Positions 15,073 through 23,043 of a DNA stretch of 64,000 nt are shown in pieces. The translations under genes were made by a program, and so were the position numbers. Source of the DNA: Cryobacterium algoritolerans (GTDB lineage Bacteria > Actinomycetota > Actinomycetes > Actinomycetales > Microbacteriaceae); NCBI RefSeq assembly GCF_004402785.1, contig NZ_SOFP01000047.1:1-64000 (forward strand). The letters run 5' to 3'. A model generated the notes under the pieces. The model was not told the origin of the DNA and made no database searches. It saw only the letters and a list, made by a program, of their open reading frames with translations. Every line of letters starts with the position of its first letter. Positions within the stretch are counted from its first letter, which is position 1.

Positions 15073-16644
15073 GTGACTTTCTCCGAACTCAATATCGACC
15101 AGGACATGGTCCAGGCCCTCGCAGATAAAGGCATCCTCGAGCCCTTCCCCATCCAGGTCCAGACCATCCCCCTCGCCCTCAGCGGCCAAGACATCATCGG
15201 CCAGGCCAAGACGGGCACGGGCAAGACCTTCGGCTTCGGCCTCCCCCTGATCCAGCGCCTGGGCCTCGACCCCGAACCGGGAGTGCAGGCGCTGGTCGTC
15301 GTGCCGACCCGCGAACTGTGCGTGCAGGTCAGTGAGGACCTCGAACTCGCCGCCCGCAACCGCGCCACGAAGATCGTCTCCATCTACGGCGGCAAGGCCT
15401 ACGAGGGCCAGATCGAGCAGCTCAAGGCCGGCGCCCAGATCGTCGTCGGCACTCCCGGCCGCCTGCTCGACCTTGCCAGCCAGCGCCTGCTCAGCCTTGC
15501 CAACGTGAGCGAGATGGTGCTGGACGAGGCGGACAAAATGCTCGACCTTGGCTTCCTCGCAGACATCGAGAAGCTGTTTTCGCAGACGCCGTCGACCCGG
15601 CACACCATGCTGTTCTCGGCGACGATGCCCGGCCCGATCGTGGCCCTCGCCCGCCGGTTCATGAACCGCCCGATCCACATCCGGGCGAGCGACCCCGACG
15701 AGGGTCTGATGCAGGCCAACATCGAGCACCTCGTCTACCGCGCGCACAACATGGACAAGGACGAGGTGATCGGCCGCATCCTGATGGCCGAGGGCCGCGG
15801 CAAGACCGTGATCTTCACCCGCACCAAGCGCGCCGCCGCCAAGCTCGTCGAGGAACTCGGCGATCGCGGCTTCAACGCCACCGCCGTGCACGGCGACCTC
15901 AACCAGGAACAGCGCGAACGCGCGATGGCCGCGTTCAAGGCCGGCAAGAAGGACATCCTGATCGCCACGGATGTCGCCGCCCGCGGCATCGACGTCGAAG
16001 ACGTCACCCACGTGATCAACCACACGATCCCGGAGGACGAGAAGGCCTACCTGCACCGCGTCGGCCGCACCGGGCGCGCCGGCAAGAGCGGCATCGCCGT
16101 CACGTTCGTCGACTGGGACGACATGCACAAGTGGACGCTGATCAACAACGCGCTCGACTTCGGCACGCCCGTGCCGATGGAGACGTATTCGTCTTCGCCG
16201 CACCTCTTCAGCGACCTGAACATCCCGACCGGGTCGAAGGGCCGCCTGCGCGCGTCGCCGATCCGCGAGGCCTCGGCGGGCTCCGGCCGCTCCGACACGG
16301 GTCGGTCCGGCTCGGGTCGTTCCGGCTCCGGTCGCTCCGACACGGGCCGCTCCGACACGGGCCGCTCAGGCTCGGGCGGCTCAGGCTCGGGCCGCCCGGC
16401 ATCCGTCGGCGCCGGCGTCAGTACCGGTGCAGGTGCGAGCACCGGCGACCAGGGCGGCGACCGCTCCGGTCGCGGGCGCAACCGCACCAGGGTCAGCCAG
16501 ACCACGAACCCGGATGCCCCCGTCGCGACCCCCGCGGCCGGAACGCACGACGGCGGCGGCGCCGAGCACCGCGACGGCAACAGCGCCCCACGCCGTCGCA
16601 GCCGCACGCGCCGCAGCGCACCGCAGTCCGGAACCGCCAGCTAG
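15073..16644 (+). CDS. DEAD-box ATP-dependent RNA helicase (RhlE-like)
   Basis: 523 residues from GTG 15073. All motifs are present: Q-motif before PIQVQTIPL, Walker A AKTGTGKT (45-52), PTREL, GTPGR, DEAD (about 150), SAT, VIFTRTKRAA, ATDVAARGID, HRVGRTGRAGKSG. It remodels RNA, for example in ribosome assembly or mRNA turnover. After about residue 400 the chain is a disordered Ser/Gly/Arg/Asp-rich tail made of short repeats (GRSDTGRSGS type), ending in a basic RRRSRTRRS segment that probably binds RNA. The neighbouring ferritin-like gene is divergent, an order shared with other actinobacteria. Confidence 0.92.
   Translation: MTFSELNIDQDMVQALADKGILEPFPIQVQTIPLALSGQDIIGQAKTGTGKTFGFGLPLIQRLGLDPEPGVQALVVVPTRELCVQVSEDLELAARNRATKIVSIYGGKAYEGQIEQLKAGAQIVVGTPGRLLDLASQRLLSLANVSEMVLDEADKMLDLGFLADIEKLFSQTPSTRHTMLFSATMPGPIVALARRFMNRPIHIRASDPDEGLMQANIEHLVYRAHNMDKDEVIGRILMAEGRGKTVIFTRTKRAAAKLVEELGDRGFNATAVHGDLNQEQRERAMAAFKAGKKDILIATDVAARGIDVEDVTHVINHTIPEDEKAYLHRVGRTGRAGKSGIAVTFVDWDDMHKWTLINNALDFGTPVPMETYSSSPHLFSDLNIPTGSKGRLRASPIREASAGSGRSDTGRSGSGRSGSGRSDTGRSDTGRSGSGGSGSGRPASVGAGVSTGAGASTGDQGGDRSGRGRNRTRVSQTTNPDAPVATPAAGTHDGGGAEHRDGNSAPRRRSRTRRSAPQSGTAS
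16278..16400. repeat. Degenerate short repeats coding the helicase Gly-Ser-Arg tail
   Basis: Repeated units of the type SGRSDTGR / SGSGRSGSGR, each coded by near-identical 12-15 base blocks (tccgacacgggccgc and variants). Low-complexity, likely to vary in length between strains. Confidence 0.7.
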
Positions 16645-16649
16645 CAGCA

Positions 16650-16695
16650 GGTCTCGACGGGCTCGACCACCGCGGCGCTTGAGACTGTCGAAATC
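16650..16695. repeat. Imperfect inverted repeat between convergent genes
   Basis: GGTCTCGACGGGCTCGACC at 16650-16668 is imperfectly complementary to the segment ending CTGTCGAAATC at 16695 (roughly 13 of 18 positions). It lies between the helicase stop and the convergent PHP gene, and shares its core with the element at 129-147. Elements of this sequence are common between genes in Microbacteriaceae (recollection); a terminator role is inferred. Confidence 0.5.
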
Positions 16696-16733
16696 TGGCA
16701 TCCGTCGGCGGGTGAGCCTGTCAGCCGCGGTAG

Positions 16734-17603
16734 CTAGCCGTAGATCGGCTCCGAGCCGGTGCCCTGGCCGATCAATGCCTCCAGCACGTCCGGCGCCGTC
16801 GTGTTCTCCCCCAGGCGGTTGGGTTTGCCCTCGCCGTGGTAGTCGCTGGAGCCCGTGATGAACAGCCCGTATTTCGCGGCGAGTTCGTAGAGCCTGGTCT
16901 TCGCCGCCGGTTTGTTCTCCCTGTGCTCGAGTTCGAGCCCGAACAGCCCGGCGTCGACCAGCCTGGCCAGCCGGGACTCCGGAATCACGTCGTCGACGCC
17001 GCGGGTTGCCGGATGCGCGATGATCGGAACGCCTCCTGCCGCGCGCACCAGCTCGATGGCGCGCAGCGGTTCGGGAGCGTAATGCGGCTGGTAGTAGCCC
17101 GCATCCCAGTGCAGGATCCCCGCGAATGCCTCGCTCCGGGTCAGCGCGAAGCCCCGCGCCACCAGAGCGTCAGCGATGTGCGGACGGCCGACGGTCGCAT
17201 CCGGGGTGGTCTGGGCGAGCACGTCCTCCCAGGTCAACGCATAGTCGGCCCCGATCCGTTCCACCATCTGTTCGGCGCGCACGAGTCGGGCCTGTCGCAC
17301 CCGGGAGGTCTCGGCAACGATACCGGCGTCGAAGGGGTCGAAGAGGTAGGCGAGCAGGTGCACGCTGGCGAAGGAGACCCTGGTGCTGAATTCCATTCCG
17401 GGAATGAGGGTGATGCCGGCCGTGCGCGCCGCCGCCGCCGCCTCGAACCAGCCCGCGGTCGAATCGTGATCGGTCAGTGCCACAGTGCCGAGCCCCGCGT
17501 CGGCGGCGGCGCGCACGAGCTGGGCCGGGGTCTCGGTGCCGTCGGACACGCTCGAGTGGGTGTGCAGGTCGATGGGACCCGTGAATCGCCGTTCTCCTGC
17601 CAT
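16734..17603 (-). CDS. PHP-domain phosphoesterase
   Basis: 289 residues. The polymerase and histidinol phosphatase (PHP) metal sites are visible: HTH (14-16) with SDG after it, TDHD (45-48), PGMEFS, H in PIIAHP, and SDYHGEGKP near the end. Length and motif order fit the 3',5'-nucleotide bisphosphate phosphatase / 5'-3' RNA-trimming (RNase AM-like) branch rather than histidinol phosphatase. Start ATG 17603: TAGCAT lies exactly six bases upstream, so a leaderless mRNA is predicted; the GGGGGA between them is too close to act as a Shine-Dalgarno site. Confidence 0.88.
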   Translation of the reverse strand: MAGERRFTGPIDLHTHSSVSDGTETPAQLVRAAADAGLGTVALTDHDSTAGWFEAAAAARTAGITLIPGMEFSTRVSFASVHLLAYLFDPFDAGIVAETSRVRQARLVRAEQMVERIGADYALTWEDVLAQTTPDATVGRPHIADALVARGFALTRSEAFAGILHWDAGYYQPHYAPEPLRAIELVRAAGGVPIIAHPATRGVDDVIPESRLARLVDAGLFGLELEHRENKPAAKTRLYELAAKYGLFITGSSDYHGEGKPNRLGENTTAPDVLEALIGQGTGSEPIYG

Positions 17604-17609
17604 TCCCCC

Positions 17610-17615
17610 ATGCTA
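17610..17615 (-). promoter_or_regulatory. Predicted -10 element (TAGCAT) of a leaderless PHP-gene mRNA
   Basis: Minus-strand TAGCAT, then GGGGGA, then ATG 17603. Spacing predicts transcription start at the A of the start codon. Confidence 0.5.
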
Positions 17616-17686
17616 GTTGGGCCAGCCCGTGCTGGTTGGGCCAGTCGGAGGCTTCACCCAGCCGGGTCGCCTAACGTGGTCACTCC

Positions 17687-18730
17687 ATGTTGTCCAGAGT
17701 CCTCACCGCCCTCATCCTCGGCGGCTCCGCCCTCGCGCTGCTCGCCTTCGGCTGGCCGCAGTTGTTCGGCCTGCAGAACAGCTGGGTCTTCGCCCACGTC
17801 GTGTCCCTCCGCGGAGTGGGAGTTGCCGTCGCGGCTGCCGGTCTGGTCGTACTGGCCCTGCTCACCTCGATCCGGCCGCTACGGCGCCTGGCCGGATCTC
17901 TGGCCGTGCTGGTGCTCCTCTTCGCGTTCGGCAATGCCGCCGTGCTCGCGACCCGGGGCATCGGCGTGCCGTCTGCCGCCGCCGAGGGGAAGTCCATATC
18001 CGCCGCCGCGACCGACGATGTCACCGTACTCAGCTGGAACACGCTCGGTGACGAGCCCGGCTCAGCGGCGATCGCCCGTCTTGCCCTCGACCAGGGCGCG
18101 GACATCGTCACCCTGCCGGAGACGACGGAGGCCACCGGCGTGAAGATCGCCGAAGCCATGCGGGAGGCCGGACGGCCCATGTGGGTGCACACCATCGCGT
18201 TCGACCAGGTCTCCAAGGCCAGGTCGACGACCCTGCTGATCAGCCCGGACCTCGGCGAATACACCGTGAGCAGCGCCGGGGGTTCCGGCCCTCCCGGCAA
18301 CACCAATGTGCTGCCGACCGTTGTCGCCACGCCGGTCAACGGGGCCGGGCCGACGATCATCGCGGTACACGCCGTCGCTCCGATCAACTGGGAGATGTCC
18401 AACTGGCGCTCGGACCTCGATTGGCTCGCAGGCCAATGCGCCGGCGGGAATGTGATCATGGCCGGGGACTTCAACTCCACCGTCGACCACATGTCCGGGC
18501 GGGAATCAGCGGCCTCCGCCGTTCTCGGCCGCTGCCGGGACGCGGCGCTGGCCACCGGCTCCGGCGCCGTCGGCACCTGGCCGACCTTCCTGCCGTCGCT
18601 GCTCGGCAGCCCGATAGACCACGTGCTCTCCACACCGAACTGGCAGGCCGACAGCATGAGCGTGATCGAGTCAGAGGATGCCGCGGGCAGCGACCACCGC
18701 CCGATCGTCGCGACCCTCTCCCCGCGCTGA
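17687..18730 (+). CDS. Membrane-anchored endonuclease/exonuclease/phosphatase (EEP) family protein
   Basis: 347 residues. Three N-terminal hydrophobic segments (about 5-25, 36-60, 67-90) anchor an extracytoplasmic EEP domain with VLSWNTLG, LPETTEA, AVHAVAP, MAGDFNST, SPIDHVL and GSDHRPI, the metal and catalytic residues of the DNase I-like fold. Substrate may be a phosphodiester or phospholipid headgroup outside the membrane; it cannot be told from sequence. TAACGT lies nine bases before ATG 17687, compatible with a very short leader. Confidence 0.85.
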   Translation: MLSRVLTALILGGSALALLAFGWPQLFGLQNSWVFAHVVSLRGVGVAVAAAGLVVLALLTSIRPLRRLAGSLAVLVLLFAFGNAAVLATRGIGVPSAAAEGKSISAAATDDVTVLSWNTLGDEPGSAAIARLALDQGADIVTLPETTEATGVKIAEAMREAGRPMWVHTIAFDQVSKARSTTLLISPDLGEYTVSSAGGSGPPGNTNVLPTVVATPVNGAGPTIIAVHAVAPINWEMSNWRSDLDWLAGQCAGGNVIMAGDFNSTVDHMSGRESAASAVLGRCRDAALATGSGAVGTWPTFLPSLLGSPIDHVLSTPNWQADSMSVIESEDAAGSDHRPIVATLSPR

Positions 18731-18785
18731 CCTGCCCGACACGGCATCCAGCCGGCATCCACCCGGTCAATGGGAGAATGACCTC

Positions 18786-20327
18786 ATGGCCTCTCCCAGC
18801 GAATCCGCGATCACCCCTGCCCCCCGATCGAACGAGAACCGTTCCACGACGCCCGGGTCGGCGGGTTTCAAGGCGTACATCTCCGGCTCCTGGGCCGAGC
18901 GCACCGCCGAACTGCCGTCCGCGCGCGAGCAGGCCCCGTTCGCGGCGGCCCGTCGGGCCAGGATCTCCGCGATCTATCCGGGGACCCGGCTGATCATCCC
19001 GGCCGGCCGGCTCAAGCAACGCTCCAACGACACCGACTACGCTTTCCGCGCGCATTCCGCCTTCGCGCACCTGACCGGCTGGGGCAGCGACTCCGAGCCG
19101 GGGGCCGTGCTGGTCCTCGAGCCGACCGAGGCCGGCCACGACGCCACGCTCTACTTCCGGGAGCGCGCAGGCCGCGACTCTGACGAGTTCTACGCGAACC
19201 CCGACATCGGCGAGTTCTGGATCGGCCCGCGCCCGTCGATCGTCCAGGTCGGCGCCGACCTTGTGTTGCAGGTGCGCGGCATCGCCGAGCTGGCCGCCGT
19301 TCTCGAGGCCGTGGACAGCGAGACCGTCGTCGTGCGCGAAGCCGACCCGGTATTCACCGACGAGGTCGACGAGGCCCGGCTGCGTTTCGCCGCCGAGAAG
19401 GTACTCACCACCAACGCGTCAGACTCCCCGTTCAGCCTGGAGATCAACGCCGAGCACGAACCGGACGACCATTTCGCCCGCGACCTCTCGGAGCTGCGCC
19501 TCGTCAAGGACTCCTACGAGATCGGCCAGATGCGCCTCGCCGTTGCAGCCACCGCGCACGGCTTTGACGACGTCATCCGCGACCTGCCCCGGTCCAGCTC
19601 CCACCTGCGCGGCGAACGCCTGGTCGAGGGCGTGTTCAACACCCGTGCCCGCTCGGACGGCAACGCGGTGGGCTACGACACCATCGCGGCGTCCGGCGTC
19701 CATGCCTGCATCCTGCACTGGACCCGCAATGACGGGCCGGTCACGCCGGGCGACCTGATCCTGCTCGACGCCGGGGTCGAGGTCGACAGCTACTACACGG
19801 CCGACATCACCCGTACCCTTCCGGTAGACGGCACATTCACGCCGGTGCAGCGCCGGGTCTACGACGCCGTGCGCGAGGCCGCGGATGCCGCCTTCGCCGT
19901 CGCCCGCCCCGGCGCGGTGTTCCGCGATGTGCACGCCGCCGCCATGGCCGTGATCGCCCGTCGTACAGCGGAGTGGGGCATGCTGCCCGTCACCGCCGAG
20001 GAGGCGCTCCTGCCCGACAACGGTCACCACCGCCGCTACATGGTTCACGGCACCAGCCACCACCTCGGTCTCGACGTGCACGACTGCGCCCAGGCCCGCC
20101 GTGACATGTACATGGACGGAGTGATCGAGCCGGGCATGGTGTTCACGATCGAGCCCGGCCTGTACTTCCAGCCCGACGACCTCACCGTGCCGGCCGAGTT
20201 CCGCGGCATCGGCGTGCGGATCGAAGACGACATCTTGATCACCGTCGACGGCCCGGAGAACCTGTCCGCCGGCATCCCCCGCACCTCAGCCGATGTTGAG
20301 GCCTGGATCGCCGCCCTCACCGCCTGA
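18786..20327 (+). CDS. pepP: Xaa-Pro aminopeptidase (aminopeptidase P, M24B)
   Basis: 513 residues. Removes the N-terminal residue from peptides with proline at position two. N-terminal creatinase-like domain (about 60-240, with FRAHSAFAHLTGW typical of bacterial AMPP) and a pita-bread C-domain with metal ligands: D in LLDAGVE, D in YTADITRTLP, H in HGTSHHLGLDVHD, E in TIEPGLYF and E in GVRIEDD. Start ATG 18786 follows GGGAGAAT; an upstream in-frame ATG at 18678 lies inside the preceding gene. The 3' end faces the stress-protein gene, with a long hairpin between them. Confidence 0.92.
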   Translation: MASPSESAITPAPRSNENRSTTPGSAGFKAYISGSWAERTAELPSAREQAPFAAARRARISAIYPGTRLIIPAGRLKQRSNDTDYAFRAHSAFAHLTGWGSDSEPGAVLVLEPTEAGHDATLYFRERAGRDSDEFYANPDIGEFWIGPRPSIVQVGADLVLQVRGIAELAAVLEAVDSETVVVREADPVFTDEVDEARLRFAAEKVLTTNASDSPFSLEINAEHEPDDHFARDLSELRLVKDSYEIGQMRLAVAATAHGFDDVIRDLPRSSSHLRGERLVEGVFNTRARSDGNAVGYDTIAASGVHACILHWTRNDGPVTPGDLILLDAGVEVDSYYTADITRTLPVDGTFTPVQRRVYDAVREAADAAFAVARPGAVFRDVHAAAMAVIARRTAEWGMLPVTAEEALLPDNGHHRRYMVHGTSHHLGLDVHDCAQARRDMYMDGVIEPGMVFTIEPGLYFQPDDLTVPAEFRGIGVRIEDDILITVDGPENLSAGIPRTSADVEAWIAALTA

Positions 20328-20369
20328 TCGCCGCCCCCTCAACCCTCTCGTGCCGTCCCTCTTCCCCAC

Positions 20370-20432
20370 CCGCGAGAGTGCACTTTTGGCCCCCTCGCGC
20401 CACGCGAAGGGGCCAAAAGTGCACTCTCGCGG
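20370..20432. repeat. Long hairpin repeat, family copy 1 (bidirectional terminator-like)
   Basis: Left arm 20370-20398 (begins CCGCGAGAGTGCACTTTTGG) pairs with 20404-20432: 29 bp with one mismatch (C20394 opposite A20408) around a 3-5 base loop. It lies between the convergent pepP and stress-protein genes. The same arms recur at 39263 and 57551. Confidence 0.9.
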
Positions 20433-20468
20433 ATACGTGGTGGCGCTGCGAGGCGAGCCCGGCGGGGG

Positions 20469-21056
20469 TCAGGCCTCGGGGGCCGGCGGGGCGGGCGGGG
20501 TGACCGGGTCGGCGCTGCGCGGGGGCTCCGACGGATGCGGCACGGCCGGCGCCACGGCCTCGGACTGGGCGTGCCCGGCGAGCAGGTTGCGCGCCCGATT
20601 GACCAGGGTCGCATCCACGATCACCTGGTAGTTGCTCGCGATGACCTGCATGGTCGAGGTGAAGTCGCGGCGGCGGCGGTTGAGCGCGTAGCTGACGACC
20701 CCGAACAACATGCCGAATCCGGCACCGATCAGCACCGCGGCGAGTACGAATGGCAGCCCCGCGCCCGCGGGCGAGAAGATGAAGAAGAGCAACCCGAAGA
20801 AGACACCGAGCCAGGCGCCGGATGCCGCCCCGGCGAGAGCGACCCGACCCCAGGTGAGTTTGCCGGTGACCCGTTCGACGCTCTTCAGGTCGTTGCCGAC
20901 GATGGAAAGCTTCTTGACCGGGAAGTCCGCCTTCGCGAGAGTGTCCACCGCGGCCTGCGCCTCGAAGTAGGTTTCGTACGTCGCGAGCACCTCTCCCTTG
21001 GGCAGAACGGGGAAGAGTGCGGGGCCGCGGGCGCCGAAAGGGCTTTGGTTGCTCAT
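20469..21056 (-). CDS. General stress protein 17M-like membrane protein
   Basis: 195 residues. The N-terminal GSP17M-like domain (residues about 15-65) contains EVLATYETYFEAQAAVDTLA and KLSIVGNDLKSVERVTGKLTWG. Two adjacent hydrophobic helices follow (about 72-95 and 98-118, Gly-rich), then a helix-strand segment and a Pro/Ala-rich tail. The long reading frame running upstream of 21056 is antisense to other genes; ATG 21056 gives the family start MSNQSPF. Function is unknown. GAGAAT lies six bases before the ATG, the same GGGAGAAT context as pepP. Divergent from the MgtE-like gene, as in related actinobacteria. Confidence 0.85.
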   Translation of the reverse strand: MSNQSPFGARGPALFPVLPKGEVLATYETYFEAQAAVDTLAKADFPVKKLSIVGNDLKSVERVTGKLTWGRVALAGAASGAWLGVFFGLLFFIFSPAGAGLPFVLAAVLIGAGFGMLFGVVSYALNRRRRDFTSTMQVIASNYQVIVDATLVNRARNLLAGHAQSEAVAPAVPHPSEPPRSADPVTPPAPPAPEA

Positions 21057-21098
21057 GCCGCCATTCTCCCACAGCACCGTTATCCCCTGAAGGTGCCC

Positions 21099-21104
21099 TA
21101 GATT
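21099..21104 (+). promoter_or_regulatory. Predicted -10 element (TAGATT) of a leaderless MgtE-like mRNA
   Basis: TAGATT is followed by TGTACT and GTG 21111, so the predicted start of transcription is the G of the start codon. No Shine-Dalgarno sequence. Confidence 0.5.
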
Positions 21105-21110
21105 TGTACT

Positions 21111-22442
21111 GTGAGTGCCACCAGAGTCTTCGTTGCCCGTTTGGCCGGGTGTACCGTCTTCGACCCCGCGGGCGACCGCGTCGGCAAAGTACGCGACGTG
21201 TTGGTGGTCTACCGAAAAAACGACCCGCCCCTCGTGGTCGGCCTGATCGTGGAAATCCCGGGCAAACGACGCGTGTTCGTGTCGATGAGCCGGGTGACGA
21301 GCATCGGCTCCGGCCAGATCATCACCACCGGCCTGATCAACGTGCGCCGTTTCGAGCAGCGCGGCGGCGAGGTGCGGGTGATCGCCGAGATGCTCGGTCG
21401 CACCGTTGTCTTCAACGACGGCTCCGGCGAGGCCACCGTCGAGGATGTCTCGATTGAGGAATCCGCGCAGGGCGGCTGGGCGATCAGCCAACTCTTCGTG
21501 CGCCGCCCCAAAACGAGCCTGTCCCTGTTCGCGAAGGGAGCCACGGCGTTCGCCGCCTGGGCAGAGGTGCGGGAGCAGGCCACGGCCGGCCAGGCCCAGT
21601 CCGCCGAGCAGCTCATCGCCACCTACTCGGACCTCAAGCCCGCCGACCTCGCCAATACCCTGCTCGACCTGCCGCCGGAACGCATGTACGAGGTCGCCGG
21701 GGAGCTGCCGGACGGCCGCCTCGCCGACGTGCTCGAGGAGATGCCCGAGCGCGAGCAGGTGGGCATCCTGACCAGGCTCGGCGACGCCCGCGCCGCCGAC
21801 GTGCTTGACCACATGCAGCCGGACGACGCCGCAGACCTGATCGCGCAGCTGCCCGAGGAACACGGCGAGCAGCTGCTCGACCTGATGGAACCGGAGGAGG
21901 CGGACGATGTGCGCTTCCTGCTCACCTACGCCCCCGACACCGCCGGCGGCCTGATGACCACGGAGCCGATCATCGTCTCCGCCGACGCCACGGTCGCCGA
22001 AGGTCTCGCCCTGATCCGCCGCCACGACCTCGCTCCCGCCCTCGGCGCGGCTATCTGCGTGACCCTGCCGCCCTACGAACCACCGACGGGCCGCTTCCTG
22101 GGCATGGTGCATTTCCAGCGGATGCTGCGCTACCCGCCACACGAGCGTCTGGGCACGCTGCTCGACCAGGGTCTCGACCCCGTCACCGCCGACACCTCGG
22201 CGGCGGAGGTCACCCGCATCCTCGCCAGCTACGACCTCGTCTCGGTTCCCGTCGTCGACGACAATCACCGGCTCGTCGGGGTGGTGACGATTGACGATGT
22301 CCTCGACTATCTGTTGCCGGACGACTGGCGAAGTCACGATGGGAACGACGATGTGCGCCGCCGGGCCGCAGCCCGCACCGACCTGACCACGGGAAGCATC
22401 CCCCTGCACCACGGAAGGAGGACCGGCAATGGCCCGAGCTAA
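21111..22442 (+). CDS. Soluble MgtE-like protein: PRC-barrel-like, MgtE_N and CBS domains, no membrane domain
   Basis: 443 residues from GTG 21111. The first 140 residues have PRC-barrel-like beta segments (DPAGDRVGKVRDVLV, VVFNDGSGEATVEDVSIE). An MgtE N-terminal superhelical domain follows (about 165-265, repeated LADVLEEMPEREQ, AADVLDHMQPDDAADLIAQL). A CBS pair is at about 275-415 with MTTEPIIVSAD and VPVVDDNHRLVGVVTIDDV. Real MgtE channels add five transmembrane helices after this; none is present, so it is not itself a Mg2+ channel. It is probably a nucleotide- or Mg2+-sensing regulator. It overlaps the DUF1003 gene by 14 bases; this gene, DUF1003 and mrp form an operon known in mycobacteria too. 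Confidence 0.85.
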   Translation: MSATRVFVARLAGCTVFDPAGDRVGKVRDVLVVYRKNDPPLVVGLIVEIPGKRRVFVSMSRVTSIGSGQIITTGLINVRRFEQRGGEVRVIAEMLGRTVVFNDGSGEATVEDVSIEESAQGGWAISQLFVRRPKTSLSLFAKGATAFAAWAEVREQATAGQAQSAEQLIATYSDLKPADLANTLLDLPPERMYEVAGELPDGRLADVLEEMPEREQVGILTRLGDARAADVLDHMQPDDAADLIAQLPEEHGEQLLDLMEPEEADDVRFLLTYAPDTAGGLMTTEPIIVSADATVAEGLALIRRHDLAPALGAAICVTLPPYEPPTGRFLGMVHFQRMLRYPPHERLGTLLDQGLDPVTADTSAAEVTRILASYDLVSVPVVDDNHRLVGVVTIDDVLDYLLPDDWRSHDGNDDVRRRAAARTDLTTGSIPLHHGRRTGNGPS

Positions 22443-23043
22443 CCAATCGGATCTCCGTCTCGACTCGCCCAAGGGACTGCGCACGGCCGCACTCGGCCGC
22501 AAGCGGAACCGAGACCGCAACCGCCCGAGCAGCGACCGGTTCGGCCGGTTCACCGAGGCCATCGCCCGCGGCATGGGCACCCCGTGGTTCCTGCTCGGCC
22601 TGACCTTTTTCGCCGTCGGCTGGATTGCCTGGAACACGCTCGCGCCGCCGGCCTGGCGCTTCGACTCGGTGTCGCTGGGCTTCATTGCGCTGACCCTGGT
22701 CCTGTCCATGCAGGCCTCCTATGCGGCGCCGATGATCCTGCTGGCGCAGAACCGGCAGGATGACCGCGACCGGGTGCAGTTCGAGCAGGACCGCCAGCGC
22801 GCCGAACGGAACCTGGCCGATACCGAGTATCTCGCCCGCGAGGTCGTCGCGCTGCGCCTGGGCATGAAGGACCTGGCCTCCAGGGACTTCCTCCGCGCGG
22901 AGCTCCGGTCGCTGCTCGAAAACCTCGAGGAGCGCGAAGACCAGGACAAACGCGAACGCAAGCGCGCCCGCAAGGGTGAGCGCGACCACGAACACGACCC
23001 GGCGCCGGCACGCCCGCGTGAGGAGCGTCCCCGGAGTGAGTGA
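22429..23043 (+). CDS. DUF1003 membrane protein
   Basis: 204 residues. Basic N-terminus (about 1-45), two hydrophobic helices (about 52-72 and 82-102) and a cytoplasmic helical region with SYAAPMILLAQNRQDDRDR, the hallmark of DUF1003, followed by a strongly charged coiled-coil-like tail (about 110-204). Function unknown. ATG 22429 lies inside the preceding gene, whose last codons contain GGAAGGAGG as the ribosome binding site. Its stop overlaps the start of mrp. Confidence 0.9.
   Translation: MARANQSDLRLDSPKGLRTAALGRKRNRDRNRPSSDRFGRFTEAIARGMGTPWFLLGLTFFAVGWIAWNTLAPPAWRFDSVSLGFIALTLVLSMQASYAAPMILLAQNRQDDRDRVQFEQDRQRAERNLADTEYLAREVVALRLGMKDLASRDFLRAELRSLLENLEEREDQDKRERKRARKGERDHEHDPAPARPREERPRSE

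Noticed and set aside
20469..22709. Stress-protein frame could be read as a 746-residue protein
   Set aside because: The upstream 550 codons are antisense to the MgtE-like and DUF1003 genes; the family start MSNQSPF and spacing support ATG 21056.
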